Positions 23,914 through 32,949 of a DNA stretch of 39,148 bases are shown piece by piece. The stretch lies in NCBI GenBank assembly GCA_017524165.1, contig JAFWUH010000082.1, forward strand, positions 1-39,148, read 5' to 3'. A program made the translations under genes and the position numbers. How positions within the stretch are numbered: the stretch's first letter is position 1; each line of letters starts with the position of its first letter. This DNA is from Clostridia bacterium. GTDB lineage: Bacteria; Bacillota; Clostridia; Oscillospirales; Acutalibacteraceae. A model generated the notes under the pieces. It worked only from the letters and a program-made list of their open reading frames with translations. It did not search any database and was not told the DNA's origin.

Positions 23914-24914
23914 TTTCTCACCCTAAAAAACAATTTTTGCATCTTGTATTTCAACCAAAAGGTCATCCGGCAAAAAGAATAGATCAAACCGACGCTTCGG
24001 CTTTTGGCAATCCAAACCGTCAATTTTGCCGCCATGCCCTGCCCGACCGCGCCGTGCGCCGCCGAATAAAATTCCTCGGTTTTCAGCTGTGCTTTCAGGC
24101 GCCGCCGAACCTCTTTGCCGGAAAGCGAAAGAAACATATCCGCAAAAGATGAATAGAAAAACCGCAGCCAACAGTAATCGCAAAACGGCGAACAGTCGGG
24201 CAAAAGCTCCCGCAAAACGGCAACACGCTTTTGCAGGGTCGGCCATTTTCGTTCATCGTAGCGCCGGGTGGTACTGCCCGCGTGGAGCAGATAACAATAC
24301 AAACATTCCGAACAGATTTCCACCGTCGGATGATACTGCAACAACCGCAAATTAAACTCGGTATCCTCGTAAATTTCCCCTTCGGGAAATTGCACTCCTG
24401 TACGACGGACAAAATCGGTACGGTAGAGCTTGTTCCAGGGCGGATCCATCAGATTCTTTTGTTTTAATTCAGGCAGTTTTTCCGACAGATTACGATCATT
24501 CATTGTGCCGGAAGCAGAGAAAACATCTGATACCGTTTCCCCGCTGACCGTTTGATACCCGCAAAGAACGATCTCGGCACCGGTCGCCTGCGCACGGTCA
24601 AAAAGTGTCCGCAACCAATCAGGACGGCAAAGATCGTCGCTGTCGGCAAAGGCGAGATATTCCCCCCTTGCTTCTCTGATCCCGTGATTACGCACCGCCG
24701 CCTGACCGCGGTTTTCCTGCTCAAAATATCGGATTCTTTTGTCCTGCTCTGCTGCCGCACGGCAGATTGCGCCGCTTTTATCGGTAGAACCGTCATTAAA
24801 AATCAACAGTTCAAAATCGGAATAGCTTTGGGACAAAACCGAATCAATCGCATCTTTTAAATATGCCTGTGCTTGAAACACAGGCATAATTACACTTATT
24901 TTACACACCGTCAT
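23910..24914 (-). CDS. GT2-family glycosyltransferase
   Basis: This 334-residue GT-A enzyme begins with ISVIMPVFQAQAYLKDAIDS. It has LLIFNDGSTDKS, the NRGQAAVRNHGIREARGEYL acceptor-side segment, the metal-binding FADSDDLCRPDWL near 92-104, and an EGEIYEDTEFNLRLL motif near 178-192. The C-terminal part is basic with an amphipathic end (FCRMTFWLKYKMQKLFF), consistent with membrane association. The ATG at 24914 shares its A with the rmlA stop (TGATG). A TTG one codon earlier is less likely. It probably extends a lipid-linked glycan with the neighbouring enzymes. Donor and acceptor are unknown. Confidence 0.9.
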   Translation of the reverse strand: MTVCKISVIMPVFQAQAYLKDAIDSVLSQSYSDFELLIFNDGSTDKSGAICRAAAEQDKRIRYFEQENRGQAAVRNHGIREARGEYLAFADSDDLCRPDWLRTLFDRAQATGAEIVLCGYQTVSGETVSDVFSASGTMNDRNLSEKLPELKQKNLMDPPWNKLYRTDFVRRTGVQFPEGEIYEDTEFNLRLLQYHPTVEICSECLYCYLLHAGSTTRRYDERKWPTLQKRVAVLRELLPDCSPFCDYCWLRFFYSSFADMFLSLSGKEVRRRLKAQLKTEEFYSAAHGAVGQGMAAKLTVWIAKSRSVGLIYSFCRMTFWLKYKMQKLFFRVRK

Positions 24915-25792
24915 CAATAACGGAAACGGCCTTCGGCAACCTTTTTCAAATGCTCACCGTAGGGAGATTTGCCGTATTTCTGCGCCGATTCCAGCAGTTT
25001 TTCTTTGTCGATCCAACCGTTAACATAGGCAATTTCCTCTACGGCGGAAATCTGAACGCCCTGACGGCCTTCAACTACCTTGACAAATTCCGTTGCCTCC
25101 GCCAACGCATCCATGGTGCCGGTATCCAACCAAGCGAAACCGCGACCCAGCGTGACTACATTCAGCTTATTTTCTTCCAAATACATCCGGTTCAAGTCGG
25201 TGATTTCCAACTCTCCGCGCGCAGACGGTTTGACCTTCTTTGCCATCTCCACCACACGGTTATCGTAGAAATAAAGTCCGGTCACACAATAATGAGATTT
25301 CGGTTGCTTGGGTTTCTCTTCAATGGAGATCGCTTTGCCGTTTTCATCAAATTCCACAATGCCGAATCGTTCCGGATCATCCACATAGTAACCGAAAACC
25401 GTGGCGCCTTCTGTACGGGAAGCCGCCTCCTGCAAATGCTTTTTTAAGCCGTGACCGTAGAAGATATTGTCGCCTAAAACCATGGCGCAGCTGTCGCCGG
25501 CAATAAAGTCTTCCCCGATCAAAAACGCCTGTGCCAAACCGTCGGGAGAGGGTTGCACGGCATAAGAAAGATGAATCCCGTAGTTACTGCCATCGCCGAG
25601 CAGACGCTCAAAGTTCGGCAGATCCTGCGGTGTTGAAATGATCAGAATATCCTGAATGCCTGCCAGCATCAGGGTCGAAAGCGGATAATAAATCATCGGC
25701 TTATCATAAACCGGCAAAAGCTGTTTGGATGTAACCATCGTCAGCGGATAAAGGCGGGTTCCACTGCCTCCTGCAAGAATAATTCCTTTCAT
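24914..25792 (-). CDS. rmlA: Glucose-1-phosphate thymidylyltransferase
   Basis: This 292-residue nucleotidyltransferase makes dTDP-glucose from dTTP and glucose-1-phosphate, the first step to dTDP-rhamnose. The signature [11 protein letters not shown] at 8-18 is followed by [29 protein letters not shown] with the metal-binding Asp near 110, [20 protein letters not shown], and [18 protein letters not shown]. The length is typical for RmlA/RfbA. GGAG lies 9 nt before the ATG. The gene follows the cyclophilin gene after 21 bp and is coupled to two glycosyltransferase genes. rmlB, rmlC and rmlD are not in the window. Confidence 0.96.
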   Translation of the reverse strand: MKGIILAGGSGTRLYPLTMVTSKQLLPVYDKPMIYYPLSTLMLAGIQDILIISTPQDLPNFERLLGDGSNYGIHLSYAVQPSPDGLAQAFLIGEDFIAGDSCAMVLGDNIFYGHGLKKHLQEAASRTEGATVFGYYVDDPERFGIVEFDENGKAISIEEKPKQPKSHYCVTGLYFYDNRVVEMAKKVKPSARGELEITDLNRMYLEENKLNVVTLGRGFAWLDTGTMDALAEATEFVKVVEGRQGVQISAVEEIAYVNGWIDKEKLLESAQKYGKSPYGEHLKKVAEGRFRY

Positions 25793-25813
25793 TTGTCCTG
25801 CACTCCTTTTCTT

Positions 25814-26413
25814 TTAAATCGTTAAAATTTCTATCCCGGTCAAGAGAACATCTTCCACAGGCTTATCTGCGGCACCGACGGTTACCGAAGCAATGGCGTC
25901 GACCGTCCCCATGCCCTCATAAACCTGACCGAAAACGGTATGACGGTAATCCAGCCAAGGTGTTCCGCCCATTTTTTCATAGGCGTCAATAATATCGGAC
26001 GGAAACGCGTTTTCGCCCAAATCCCGCATTTGCGGCAGCATCTGTTCAGGCACCGATGTTGCTTGAACGATAAAGAACTGACTGCCGTTGGTATTCGGTC
26101 CGGCGTTTGCCATGGAAAGCGCTCCCCTTAAATTATGGAGCAACGGACTGAATTCATCCGGAAAACTGCCGCCGAAAACAGATTCACCGCCGCGGCCGGT
26201 TCCGGTCGGATCGCCGCCCTGAATCATAAAGTCTTTAATTACACGGTGAAAAATCAATCCATCATAATAACCGTTTTTTGCATGCGTAATGAAGTTTTCC
26301 ACCGCTTTGGGTGCCTGTTCCGGAAAAAGACGAATCCGAATATCTCCGTAATTCGTATGCATTACCGCAACGGTATCACCACTTTCAGGCAATTGAATCT
26401 GCATGGTCGCCAT
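25814..26413 (-). CDS. Peptidyl-prolyl cis-trans isomerase, cyclophilin type
   Basis: This 199-residue cyclophilin catalyses proline isomerisation. Active-site motifs are present: [19 protein letters not shown] with the catalytic Arg, [16 protein letters not shown], and [12 protein letters not shown]. There is no signal peptide, so it acts in the cytoplasm. The ATG at 26413 follows AGGAGG by 7 nt, and a start six codons upstream overlaps that site and was rejected. It heads the operon with rmlA and two glycosyltransferases, behind a good promoter. The link to glycan synthesis may only reflect shared transcription. Confidence 0.95.
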   Translation of the reverse strand: MATMQIQLPESGDTVAVMHTNYGDIRIRLFPEQAPKAVENFITHAKNGYYDGLIFHRVIKDFMIQGGDPTGTGRGGESVFGGSFPDEFSPLLHNLRGALSMANAGPNTNGSQFFIVQATSVPEQMLPQMRDLGENAFPSDIIDAYEKMGGTPWLDYRHTVFGQVYEGMGTVDAIASVTVGAADKPVEDVLLTGIEILTI

Positions 26414-26445
26414 GAAAAGTCCTCCTATCAATGATCATTTTCTTT

Positions 26446-26474
26446 ATTGTACCAAGTTTTACCGTGTTTGGCAA
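26446..26474 (-). promoter_or_regulatory. Sigma-A promoter of the cyclophilin-rmlA-glycosyltransferase operon
   Basis: On the minus strand TTGCCA (26474-26469) and TACAAT (26451-26446) are 17 bp apart. The -10 ends 33 bp before the ATG at 26413, in the short gap after uvrC. Confidence 0.75.
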
Positions 26475-26477
26475 CCA

Positions 26478-28310
26478 TTATTTCTCCGAGGCATGAAAAT
26501 ATTGGTGTATTTTTTCCGCCACACCTTGCGAAATACCTTTGACCGCCGCAATTTCTTCAACGCCGGCTTCCTTCAGCCGTTTGACGGTACCGAAAGAACG
26601 AAGCAATTCCGCCGCGCGGGACTTTCCGACGCCTTCAATGTGCAGTAACTCGCTGGAAAGCATCGCTTTTGTCCGTCGGTTTTTGTGATAGCCGATGGCA
26701 TAGCGGTGTACTTCGTCCTGAATCAAGGTGACCAGCGTAAAAGCACGGCGGTTGGCACGGATGGCAATATCCGCTCCTCCGCCCGTGACGGCACGCGTAC
26801 GGTGCTTGGAATCCTTGACCATACCAAACAGCGGAACAGTCAATCCAAACTGCTTTAAAACCGGCTCCACAGCGGAAATTTGTCCTTTTCCGCCGTCCAG
26901 CAAAATCAAATCAGGTAATACCGAAAACCCTTCCGTGCCGGCTTGATATTCCGAAAATCTGCGCTGTAAGACCTCTGCCATGGATCGGTAGTCATCCTGT
27001 CCGAAAAAGCCCTTGATTTTAAATCGACGGTAATCGGATTTTAACGGCCTGCCGTCCTGAAACACCACCATGCCGGCGACATTTTCCTGCCCCGCCGTAT
27101 GCGAAATATCGTATGCTTCAATTCGGTGCGGCACCACAGTCAGACCGAGCAACCCTGCCAATTCGTTCAGCACCGTCATTTCCCGACCGCTTCGTTCATT
27201 TTTTTGCGCCAAATTTTCAGCGGCGTTTCGCAGACACAGATCAATCAAGTCATGTTGTTCACCCTGCTTTGGCACGACAATATGAACCTTTCTCCCGCTT
27301 TTCTCAGACAAAAACCGTTCCATCAATTCCGACTCTTCACAAGGGCTGTCCAACAGCACGCGCGGCGGAATATCCTCCCTGTCGGCATAGTACCGTTGCA
27401 AAAATTCCGCATATAAAGCGCCGCGGTCGCCAACACCATCCAAGAAGAAATGCAGTCGATCGGTCAGCCGGTGTTCCCGGAAAATCATGACGCTCACACA
27501 AGCCTTTTCCCCGATACAGGCGGTGGCAAAGACATCTTGACGCTCGTAGGCGGTCATGATCACCTTTTGCTTTTCGCTTAATTTCCGTATCGCGCGCAGG
27601 CGGTCGCGATACTTCGCCGCTTGCTCAAAATCCAAGCGCTCGGCGGCACGCTCCATCTCCTGCGCCAAAATTTTCAAGGTTTCCTCGCTGTTGCCGCGTT
27701 TGATAAATTCCCGTGCATCCTTTATCGTTTGACGATAGTCCTCCGGCGAAATCTTTCCTCGACAGGGGGCGTCGCACAAGCCGATATGATAGTTTAAGCA
27801 TGGCTTGCTGATACGATCCAAGTTGCGGTTGCAGTCGGGCAATTTAAAAATGCGGCGAACCTCTTCCACCGTTTCGCGCACCACAAAAGCCGAGTAATAC
27901 GGTCCGATATACTCTCCTTTTTCGGTCAATTGCATGGCAGTTTCAATGCGCTGCCACTTTTCGTCGGTAATGTGGATATAATGATATCCCTTGTCATCTT
28001 TCAATAAGATATTATATTTCGGCTGATATTGTTTGATCATGGAGTTTTCGAGAATCAATGCTTCAAACTCACTATCGCAGAGAATGGTCTCAAAATGATC
28101 CACATGCGCCACCATCTGCCGTACCTTTTCGGTATGCTGATTCCCACTGCCGAAATACTGTGTCACGCGGTTTTTCAGCGCTTTGGCTTTGCCGATATAA
28201 ATAATCGTGTCGGTCTCGTCTTTCATAAAATACACGCCGGGTTGCAACGGCAACGCATTGGCCTGCTTTTTCAGCTCAGCCAGTTTTTCGGCATTGGCAT
28301 ACGGATTCAT
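26478..28310 (-). CDS. uvrC: Excinuclease ABC subunit C
   Basis: This 610-residue protein makes both incisions in nucleotide excision repair with UvrA and UvrB. The GIY-YIG nuclease is at the N-terminus (GVYFMKDETDTIIYIGKAKALKNRV, with Tyr27, Tyr38 and Arg48). The Cys-rich segment with CLNYHIGLCDAPC lies near 168-180, and the UVR motif that binds UvrB near 210-240 (ERLDFEQAAKYRDRL). The RNase H-like second nuclease begins around IEAYDISHTAGQENVAGMVV, with DLILLDGGKGQ further on. Two helix-hairpin-helix motifs end the protein (LHIEGVGKSRAAELLRSFG and VKGISQGVAEKIH). GGGAGG lies 9 nt before the ATG. Length and motif order are typical. It seems to be transcribed alone. Confidence 0.97.
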   Translation of the reverse strand: MNPYANAEKLAELKKQANALPLQPGVYFMKDETDTIIYIGKAKALKNRVTQYFGSGNQHTEKVRQMVAHVDHFETILCDSEFEALILENSMIKQYQPKYNILLKDDKGYHYIHITDEKWQRIETAMQLTEKGEYIGPYYSAFVVRETVEEVRRIFKLPDCNRNLDRISKPCLNYHIGLCDAPCRGKISPEDYRQTIKDAREFIKRGNSEETLKILAQEMERAAERLDFEQAAKYRDRLRAIRKLSEKQKVIMTAYERQDVFATACIGEKACVSVMIFREHRLTDRLHFFLDGVGDRGALYAEFLQRYYADREDIPPRVLLDSPCEESELMERFLSEKSGRKVHIVVPKQGEQHDLIDLCLRNAAENLAQKNERSGREMTVLNELAGLLGLTVVPHRIEAYDISHTAGQENVAGMVVFQDGRPLKSDYRRFKIKGFFGQDDYRSMAEVLQRRFSEYQAGTEGFSVLPDLILLDGGKGQISAVEPVLKQFGLTVPLFGMVKDSKHRTRAVTGGGADIAIRANRRAFTLVTLIQDEVHRYAIGYHKNRRTKAMLSSELLHIEGVGKSRAAELLRSFGTVKRLKEAGVEEIAAVKGISQGVAEKIHQYFHASEK

Positions 28311-28354
28311 GACGGCTCGCCTCCCTTCGCTATATTTTAACCCTTAACGCTAAA

Positions 28355-28397
28355 ACAACTCCGTTTACCGTACAAAAAGTATCGAAAACGGAGTTGT
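28355..28397 (-). terminator. Intrinsic terminator of the cohesin/dockerin operon
   Basis: ACAACTCCGTTT at 28355-28366 and AAACGGAGTTGT at 28386-28397 form a 12-bp perfect stem with a 19-nt loop that can fold further. On the minus strand the stem is followed by TTTT, about 30 bp after the last stop of the operon. Confidence 0.85.
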
Positions 28398-28427
28398 GAT
28401 ATCAGCAAAATCTGCCCGATGACAAAT

Positions 28428-29975
28428 TTATTTCTTTACTTCCTCAAGCTCTTCTTGCTGTTCTTGCGGCAAGATCTCCTGAAAACCGGTCATTTCTGAA
28501 GATTTGATTTCCAGATAATCCTGATATTGTAATTCTTTCTCGTGTCGCTGTTCAAGAACGCCCCGCAAAATCAGCAAAACAATCAGTGCGACCGTGCATA
28601 GTATTGCCAAAACGATCGTAATCAAGACGATTTTTCCGCGCGTCGGCATATGCCGGATCCGGTTCACCCAGTCATCGTTCCGTTGTACAGTTGGCTGGGT
28701 TTGAGCGTTTGTCAATTCAAAGTCCGGCATGCGTTGCATGGTACCTTCCAAACTGTCGTAATTGTAGAAACCCAGTTTCCCGTTGACCAAGCAGTATACC
28801 ACATAGAAATCAATACGCTTCGGGTTGGTTGTGCTAAAAGCCTTTATTTCTGAATTTCCAAGCGTGATAGAGGTCTCAAAATAGCCCTTTGGCGGTTCAA
28901 CATCCCCCTTTACCTCTGCAAAAATATACATGGTTCCCATCATATTCACATACGGCAAAAGTTGAAATTCATCCCGGACTTTGTTATAGGTATAGTAATC
29001 TTCCTCGCCGGTAGCATCATTTCTCAAGCGATAAACCTGATAATCTTTCGCTTCCGTTTCAAAAATCTGTACGGTTTCTCCGTTAAAAGGATGATCGACC
29101 ACCGACATCCCCGCAGGGATTGCCGCGCCGGAGACATCTTTTAGTACATGGTATGCTTGGTCTTTTACTTTGACGGCAAGCACATCCGCTGTCTGTTGAT
29201 CCGGTTGTTCAGGAACTTGTTCTCCCTCGGCGGCACGGACAACGGTAAGGATATAGGTCTTTTTGGTGCCGTCTGCCGCCGTAACGACAATATTGCGGTT
29301 ATTGTTGCCGACCACAAGGTTGAGCGTCCCGGTTCCTGTGATTTTTGCCGCGCCGTCCTGTGCCTTTGCGGTAATTTTGCAGGAGGTCACCTCGTTGGCA
29401 ACCGATGCCTGATAGGCGGTCTTGTCCGCCGAAAAATTAGGTGAAATCGTTGCCCCGCTGACGGTCAACGAAGCCAGATTGGCGTTGTTGGACGCCGAAG
29501 AGGCCGTCTGTTGCGAAGAATCGACCGGGGACGGCGGCGGAGTAACCGGCTTTGCGGCTTTGATGGTATACCCACCGGCGCCGGACTCTTTGGTGCTTCC
29601 GTCTGAGCATTCCGCCGAAAACTTCAAATAACAGTCTCCTTCTCCGATGACCTTAAAGGTGATCGAATAACCGCGGCGTGTTTCACCATTGCATTCCGTA
29701 TCGGTGATTTTTACCTCACTGCCGGCAGAAACAGAACCGCCTGAAACATACTGTAAAACAGCCGAATTGTAACTCAAACTGCCGGTTACGCCGTAAATCG
29801 GATTGCCGGAAGTAACGGTACCCGAAACGGTCACCTGTTCGCCTACAGCGTAGCTGTCTTTTTTAGGGGAAAGACCGATAACAACGCCCGCCGCCTGTAC
29901 GGAAAGCGAGAGCACGCCCATCCAGACCGAAAAAACAAGCATTAAACATAGACCCAAGCAACAAATTTTTTTCAT
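28428..29975 (-). CDS. Membrane-anchored protein with cohesin-like and cadherin-like domains
   Basis: This 515-residue protein has a signal peptide (1-28, ending SVQAA). A cohesin-like domain lies at about 30-140 (AVGEQVTVSGTVTSG, then LSYNSAVLQYVSGGSV and YSITFKVIGEGDCYLKFS). A Pro/Ser linker and a cadherin-like beta-sandwich at about 165-248 follow (LASLTVSGATISPNFSADKT; GTKKTYILTVVR). An unassigned Tyr-rich domain spans about 265-420. A membrane helix at 449-470 precedes a Glu/Gln-rich cytoplasmic tail. This is the layout of a short anchoring scaffoldin facing outward. Its first 136 codons are nearly identical to those of the next gene upstream, so the pair arose by tandem duplication. It is last in a three-gene operon. 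Binding to the dockerins encoded beside it is inference, and no experiment is known to me. Confidence 0.75.
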   Translation of the reverse strand: MKKICCLGLCLMLVFSVWMGVLSLSVQAAGVVIGLSPKKDSYAVGEQVTVSGTVTSGNPIYGVTGSLSYNSAVLQYVSGGSVSAGSEVKITDTECNGETRRGYSITFKVIGEGDCYLKFSAECSDGSTKESGAGGYTIKAAKPVTPPPSPVDSSQQTASSASNNANLASLTVSGATISPNFSADKTAYQASVANEVTSCKITAKAQDGAAKITGTGTLNLVVGNNNRNIVVTAADGTKKTYILTVVRAAEGEQVPEQPDQQTADVLAVKVKDQAYHVLKDVSGAAIPAGMSVVDHPFNGETVQIFETEAKDYQVYRLRNDATGEEDYYTYNKVRDEFQLLPYVNMMGTMYIFAEVKGDVEPPKGYFETSITLGNSEIKAFSTTNPKRIDFYVVYCLVNGKLGFYNYDSLEGTMQRMPDFELTNAQTQPTVQRNDDWVNRIRHMPTRGKIVLITIVLAILCTVALIVLLILRGVLEQRHEKELQYQDYLEIKSSEMTGFQEILPQEQQEELEEVKK

Positions 29976-29999
29976 TAATCCTTCACACCTATCTGATCC

Positions 30000-31040
30000 T
30001 TATCTTAAAAACAATTTTTTTAATCGCAACATATCTTTGATATCCACCACATGATCATCATTGATATCCGCGGCAGAAAAGTATTCATCTTGTAAAAACA
30101 CAATATTTAACAACTGCCACCGCATGACAATGAGATCGCTGATACTTATTTCGCCTTTCCCGGTAAGATCACCTTTGCCAACCGGTCGGTTTAGAATTTC
30201 AAATGACATTCCGTTCTCGGTTGCATAATCTTGCAGCGTACTGCCATAGTATCCCACCAGATTCAAACCGTTGATTTTTTCAGAGCCAAAGCTGTATCCA
30301 AACGCTTTTAAGCCGATGACGGCATATTTATTCCAAAGAGCAACCCGCTTCAGGGATGTGCAATGAAAGAAAGCATAATTGCCAACCGAAAGAACGGTTT
30401 GCGGCAAGCTGATATCGGTGATGGTCGTCGATTCAAAAGCCAATTCATCAATCCTTGCGACCTTGTAATTAATTCCGTTAATGGAATAACTTTCCGCAAT
30501 TTTCACCGAACTGTTTTGACCGGTATATCCCGTTATACATAAACCGTCGTCCGCAATCTGATACAAAAAATCAGCAATCGGTGAAAAGCTGTCGTCTTCA
30601 GAAAGAACGGGCGGACTGTTCGTTTGAATGACATAACCGCCGGTGCCGGACTCTTTGGTGCTTCCGTCTGACCATTCCGCCGAAAACCTCAAATAACAGT
30701 CTCCTGCTCCGATGACCTTGAAGGTGATCGAATATCCGCGGTGTGTTTCGCCATTACATTCCGTATCCGTGATTTTTACCTCATTATCCGCAGAAACAGA
30801 ACCGCCCGAAACATACTGTAAAACAGCCGGATTGTAACTCAAACCGCCGACTACGCCGTAAATCGGATTCCCGGAAGTAACGGTACCCGAAACAGTCACC
30901 AGTTCACCTACGGTGTAACTGTCTTTTTTAGGGGAAAGGTCGATACGAACTCCGGCCGCCTGTGCTGAGAACGGAGAAATTCCGATCCATATCGACAAAA
31001 TCATGAGCGAAGATAAGCCCAAGCAACAAATTTTTTTCAC
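30000..31040 (-). CDS. Secreted adaptor: cohesin-like domain, BspA-type leucine-rich region and dockerin
   Basis: This 346-residue secreted protein has a signal peptide (1-28, ending FSAQAA). A cohesin-like domain at about 30-140 is nearly identical to that of the downstream gene product. A leucine-rich BspA-like region lies at about 150-285 (IAESYSINGINYKVARIDEL; TDISLPQTVLSVGNYAFFHC). A C-terminal type I dockerin occupies about 290-346. Its first calcium loop is imperfect (GDLTGKGEISISDL), and the second is good (AADINDDHVVDIKDM). With a cohesin at one end and a dockerin at the other it has the design of an adaptor scaffoldin. The neighbours are a dockerin enzyme and a membrane-anchored cohesin protein, 8 bp and 24 bp away, in one operon. 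Confidence 0.78.
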   Translation of the reverse strand: MKKICCLGLSSLMILSIWIGISPFSAQAAGVRIDLSPKKDSYTVGELVTVSGTVTSGNPIYGVVGGLSYNPAVLQYVSGGSVSADNEVKITDTECNGETHRGYSITFKVIGAGDCYLRFSAEWSDGSTKESGTGGYVIQTNSPPVLSEDDSFSPIADFLYQIADDGLCITGYTGQNSSVKIAESYSINGINYKVARIDELAFESTTITDISLPQTVLSVGNYAFFHCTSLKRVALWNKYAVIGLKAFGYSFGSEKINGLNLVGYYGSTLQDYATENGMSFEILNRPVGKGDLTGKGEISISDLIVMRWQLLNIVFLQDEYFSAADINDDHVVDIKDMLRLKKLFLR

Positions 31041-31048
31041 TTTTTCAC

Positions 31049-32794
31049 CTAACCCATGAGTCGGATTCCCAACAAATGCAACCGTATTGCCGCTAAATCA
31101 ATGACATCAATCGAACCGTCGCCGTTGGTATCACCGCCGGAAAACGCATCTCCCTGCAAGGCTCTGATGCCTAACAAATGTAACCGTATCGCCGCTAAAT
31201 CAATGACATCAATCGCGCCGTCGCCGTTGGTATCGCCTCTTTTAACGGTCACCGTCGGTAACGATTGTCCGTCTTTCAGCACGGTCAGCGTCCCCGGCGC
31301 GTCGGCTTGAACCGAAAGGACATAGTTGTTATCATATCCTGTTTCAGATCGAACGGTCAACACCACCTGATTCTGCCCCGCCTGCAACGGAAACGAGGAA
31401 GCCGAAACATAGGCGGCGCCCGCCGGCACCGTCACGCTGACCGCGGCGTCCCCCGTCACATGCAAGGAATAATTATATCGGAACATAGAGAAACTCGGGT
31501 TCAGCCCATTAGCCGAAATATCGGTAAAATAATAATTGTTCTTTTGGCTGTTTTCGACCGGTCGCGGCGCCGCCGTTGCCGGCATATTGGTGTAAACCGG
31601 GATCCGGAAGGTCAACGCCGCGGCAGTATTCCCGATATAAATATTCCGCAGTCTTACCGAAGAACTTCTGGCATCATATACACTTTGCGCATACTGATGA
31701 TTATAGTCGCCGTTTATTACATTATAATCCTTATAAAAATAGGTGTCTTGCCCGATTGCAATGTATTTATCTGCATAAAATTTAGCGCCGCCGATAATTG
31801 ATGCCGATCGGGTGTGCCATCCTTGGGAATTTGCATATTGTAACCCACTGCCCACCACATCGGTTCCGCTGGCATTGATATTAAAGAAATTATAACAACT
31901 GCCATAGGAAGTGGTACCGGAAATCAAATCCGAGGTGCTGGCTGTCCCCTGTTCTAAAATAATGGTCGCCGCCAGCACATACGGACTGACGCCCGATTGC
32001 CGTGCCGCCTCCATAATCACATTGACATACGAGCCGCCGTATGCTGTATCGTTCGGGTCGGAATAGCCGTTTGCCAGGAAGGTGCCCGCCACGACTTGCG
32101 CTACCCCGTCTGCCGTTTGGGTATTGGGGTCATACGACTGCTTTAAAAACTGGAAGATACTCTGTTGATCCAAAAAGTTGCGCGGATCCATATAATAGGC
32201 AATGATTTCCCGCGAAGCCGCCGTCCAATCGCCCGAGGTTTTCGACCAAGTGCCGGTATCCCAATTGTAAAGCGATGAAGACATTGAACGAAGTGAAATC
32301 GGGTCATTCCATTGAACCAACTTCCGAACGCCTTTGCATTCCTCTGCCAGCGCCGCTTCAAATGTGGTGGAAAGCTGATTGACTTCAAACCGCCAATTCG
32401 GATATATTCCATGCAATGCCGTTAGTGCCGCACGGTAACTTTCCGGAAAAGCCGCCAACTGTTGATTGAAATCGCCGACATTCGTTTCGCCGCCGGTTTG
32501 TTGCTGTATGGTCACATAATCGCTGCGAATATAGCCGTCGATTGTTCCGTATTGAATATGATACCAAACATACCCGTCCGCACCGTTTTCGGAACCGAGC
32601 ACCTCGACCCCAACATAATCCACCTTGCCGAGAGACGGTGTAGCGGTAGAAGGTCCTTGCCGAATGTTTACATGATCGGCATTTACTTGACCGTTCAAAG
32701 CCGAAGTATGTATCACACCGGGCAACCAAAGAACACAAAAAAGCAAAACAACCGTTAGGAAAAGCGGCAAACTTTTTTCAAAAAACTTCGACAT
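31049..32794 (-). CDS. Dockerin-bearing glucosaminidase (peptidoglycan hydrolase)
   Basis: This 581-residue secreted enzyme has a signal peptide (about 1-32). A bacterial SH3 domain lies at about 36-97 (QVNADHVNIRQGPSTATPSL; GYIRSDYVTI). A glucosaminidase domain follows, with core at about 225-380, VSPYVLAATIILEQG carrying the probable catalytic Glu281, and SCYNFFNINASG. A cadherin-like beta domain spans about 420-498, and a C-terminal type I dockerin about 520-580. The dockerin has two almost identical calcium-loop/helix repeats (GDTNGDGAIDVIDLAAIRLH and GDTNGDGSIDVIDLAAIRLH). Such enzymes cut the GlcNAc-MurNAc backbone. GGGAGG lies before the ATG. It is first in the operon behind a consensus promoter. 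A dockerin on a wall hydrolase, rather than a cellulase, is unusual. Confidence 0.87.
   Translation of the reverse strand: MSKFFEKSLPLFLTVVLLFCVLWLPGVIHTSALNGQVNADHVNIRQGPSTATPSLGKVDYVGVEVLGSENGADGYVWYHIQYGTIDGYIRSDYVTIQQQTGGETNVGDFNQQLAAFPESYRAALTALHGIYPNWRFEVNQLSTTFEAALAEECKGVRKLVQWNDPISLRSMSSSLYNWDTGTWSKTSGDWTAASREIIAYYMDPRNFLDQQSIFQFLKQSYDPNTQTADGVAQVVAGTFLANGYSDPNDTAYGGSYVNVIMEAARQSGVSPYVLAATIILEQGTASTSDLISGTTSYGSCYNFFNINASGTDVVGSGLQYANSQGWHTRSASIIGGAKFYADKYIAIGQDTYFYKDYNVINGDYNHQYAQSVYDARSSSVRLRNIYIGNTAAALTFRIPVYTNMPATAAPRPVENSQKNNYYFTDISANGLNPSFSMFRYNYSLHVTGDAAVSVTVPAGAAYVSASSFPLQAGQNQVVLTVRSETGYDNNYVLSVQADAPGTLTVLKDGQSLPTVTVKRGDTNGDGAIDVIDLAAIRLHLLGIRALQGDAFSGGDTNGDGSIDVIDLAAIRLHLLGIRLMG
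31068..31237. repeat. Internal 68-bp tandem duplication encoding the two dockerin halves
   Basis: The segments 31068-31135 and 31170-31237 match closely at the DNA level with a 102-bp period (34 codons). Only a handful of bases differ, several of them silent, which indicates recent duplication or gene conversion. Confidence 0.85.
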
Positions 32795-32830
32795 TTTTTC
32801 CTCCCGTAATTTGATAAAATATACAATTTT

Positions 32831-32859
32831 ATTATACTGATTCTACAAAACAAAGTCAA
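32831..32859 (-). promoter_or_regulatory. Consensus sigma-A promoter of the cohesin/dockerin operon
   Basis: On the minus strand TTGACT (32859-32854) and TATAAT (32836-32831) are separated by 17 bp, about 36 bp before the ATG at 32794. Confidence 0.87.
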
Positions 32860-32908
32860 CCTCGACTTTTCCCGTTTTGCTGGCATTTTTTTGAAAGTCC
32901 GGCGACAG

Positions 32909-32949
32909 AAAAAGCGCTGTTACCGTTTTACCGATAACAGCACTTTTTT
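32909..32949 (-). terminator. Intrinsic terminator of the rnf operon
   Basis: On the minus strand AAAAAGTGCTGTTA pairs with TAACAGCGCTTTTT (one G-T pair), with an inner GG/CC extension. The stem reaches into the rnfB stop codon and ends in a T-tract. Confidence 0.87.
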
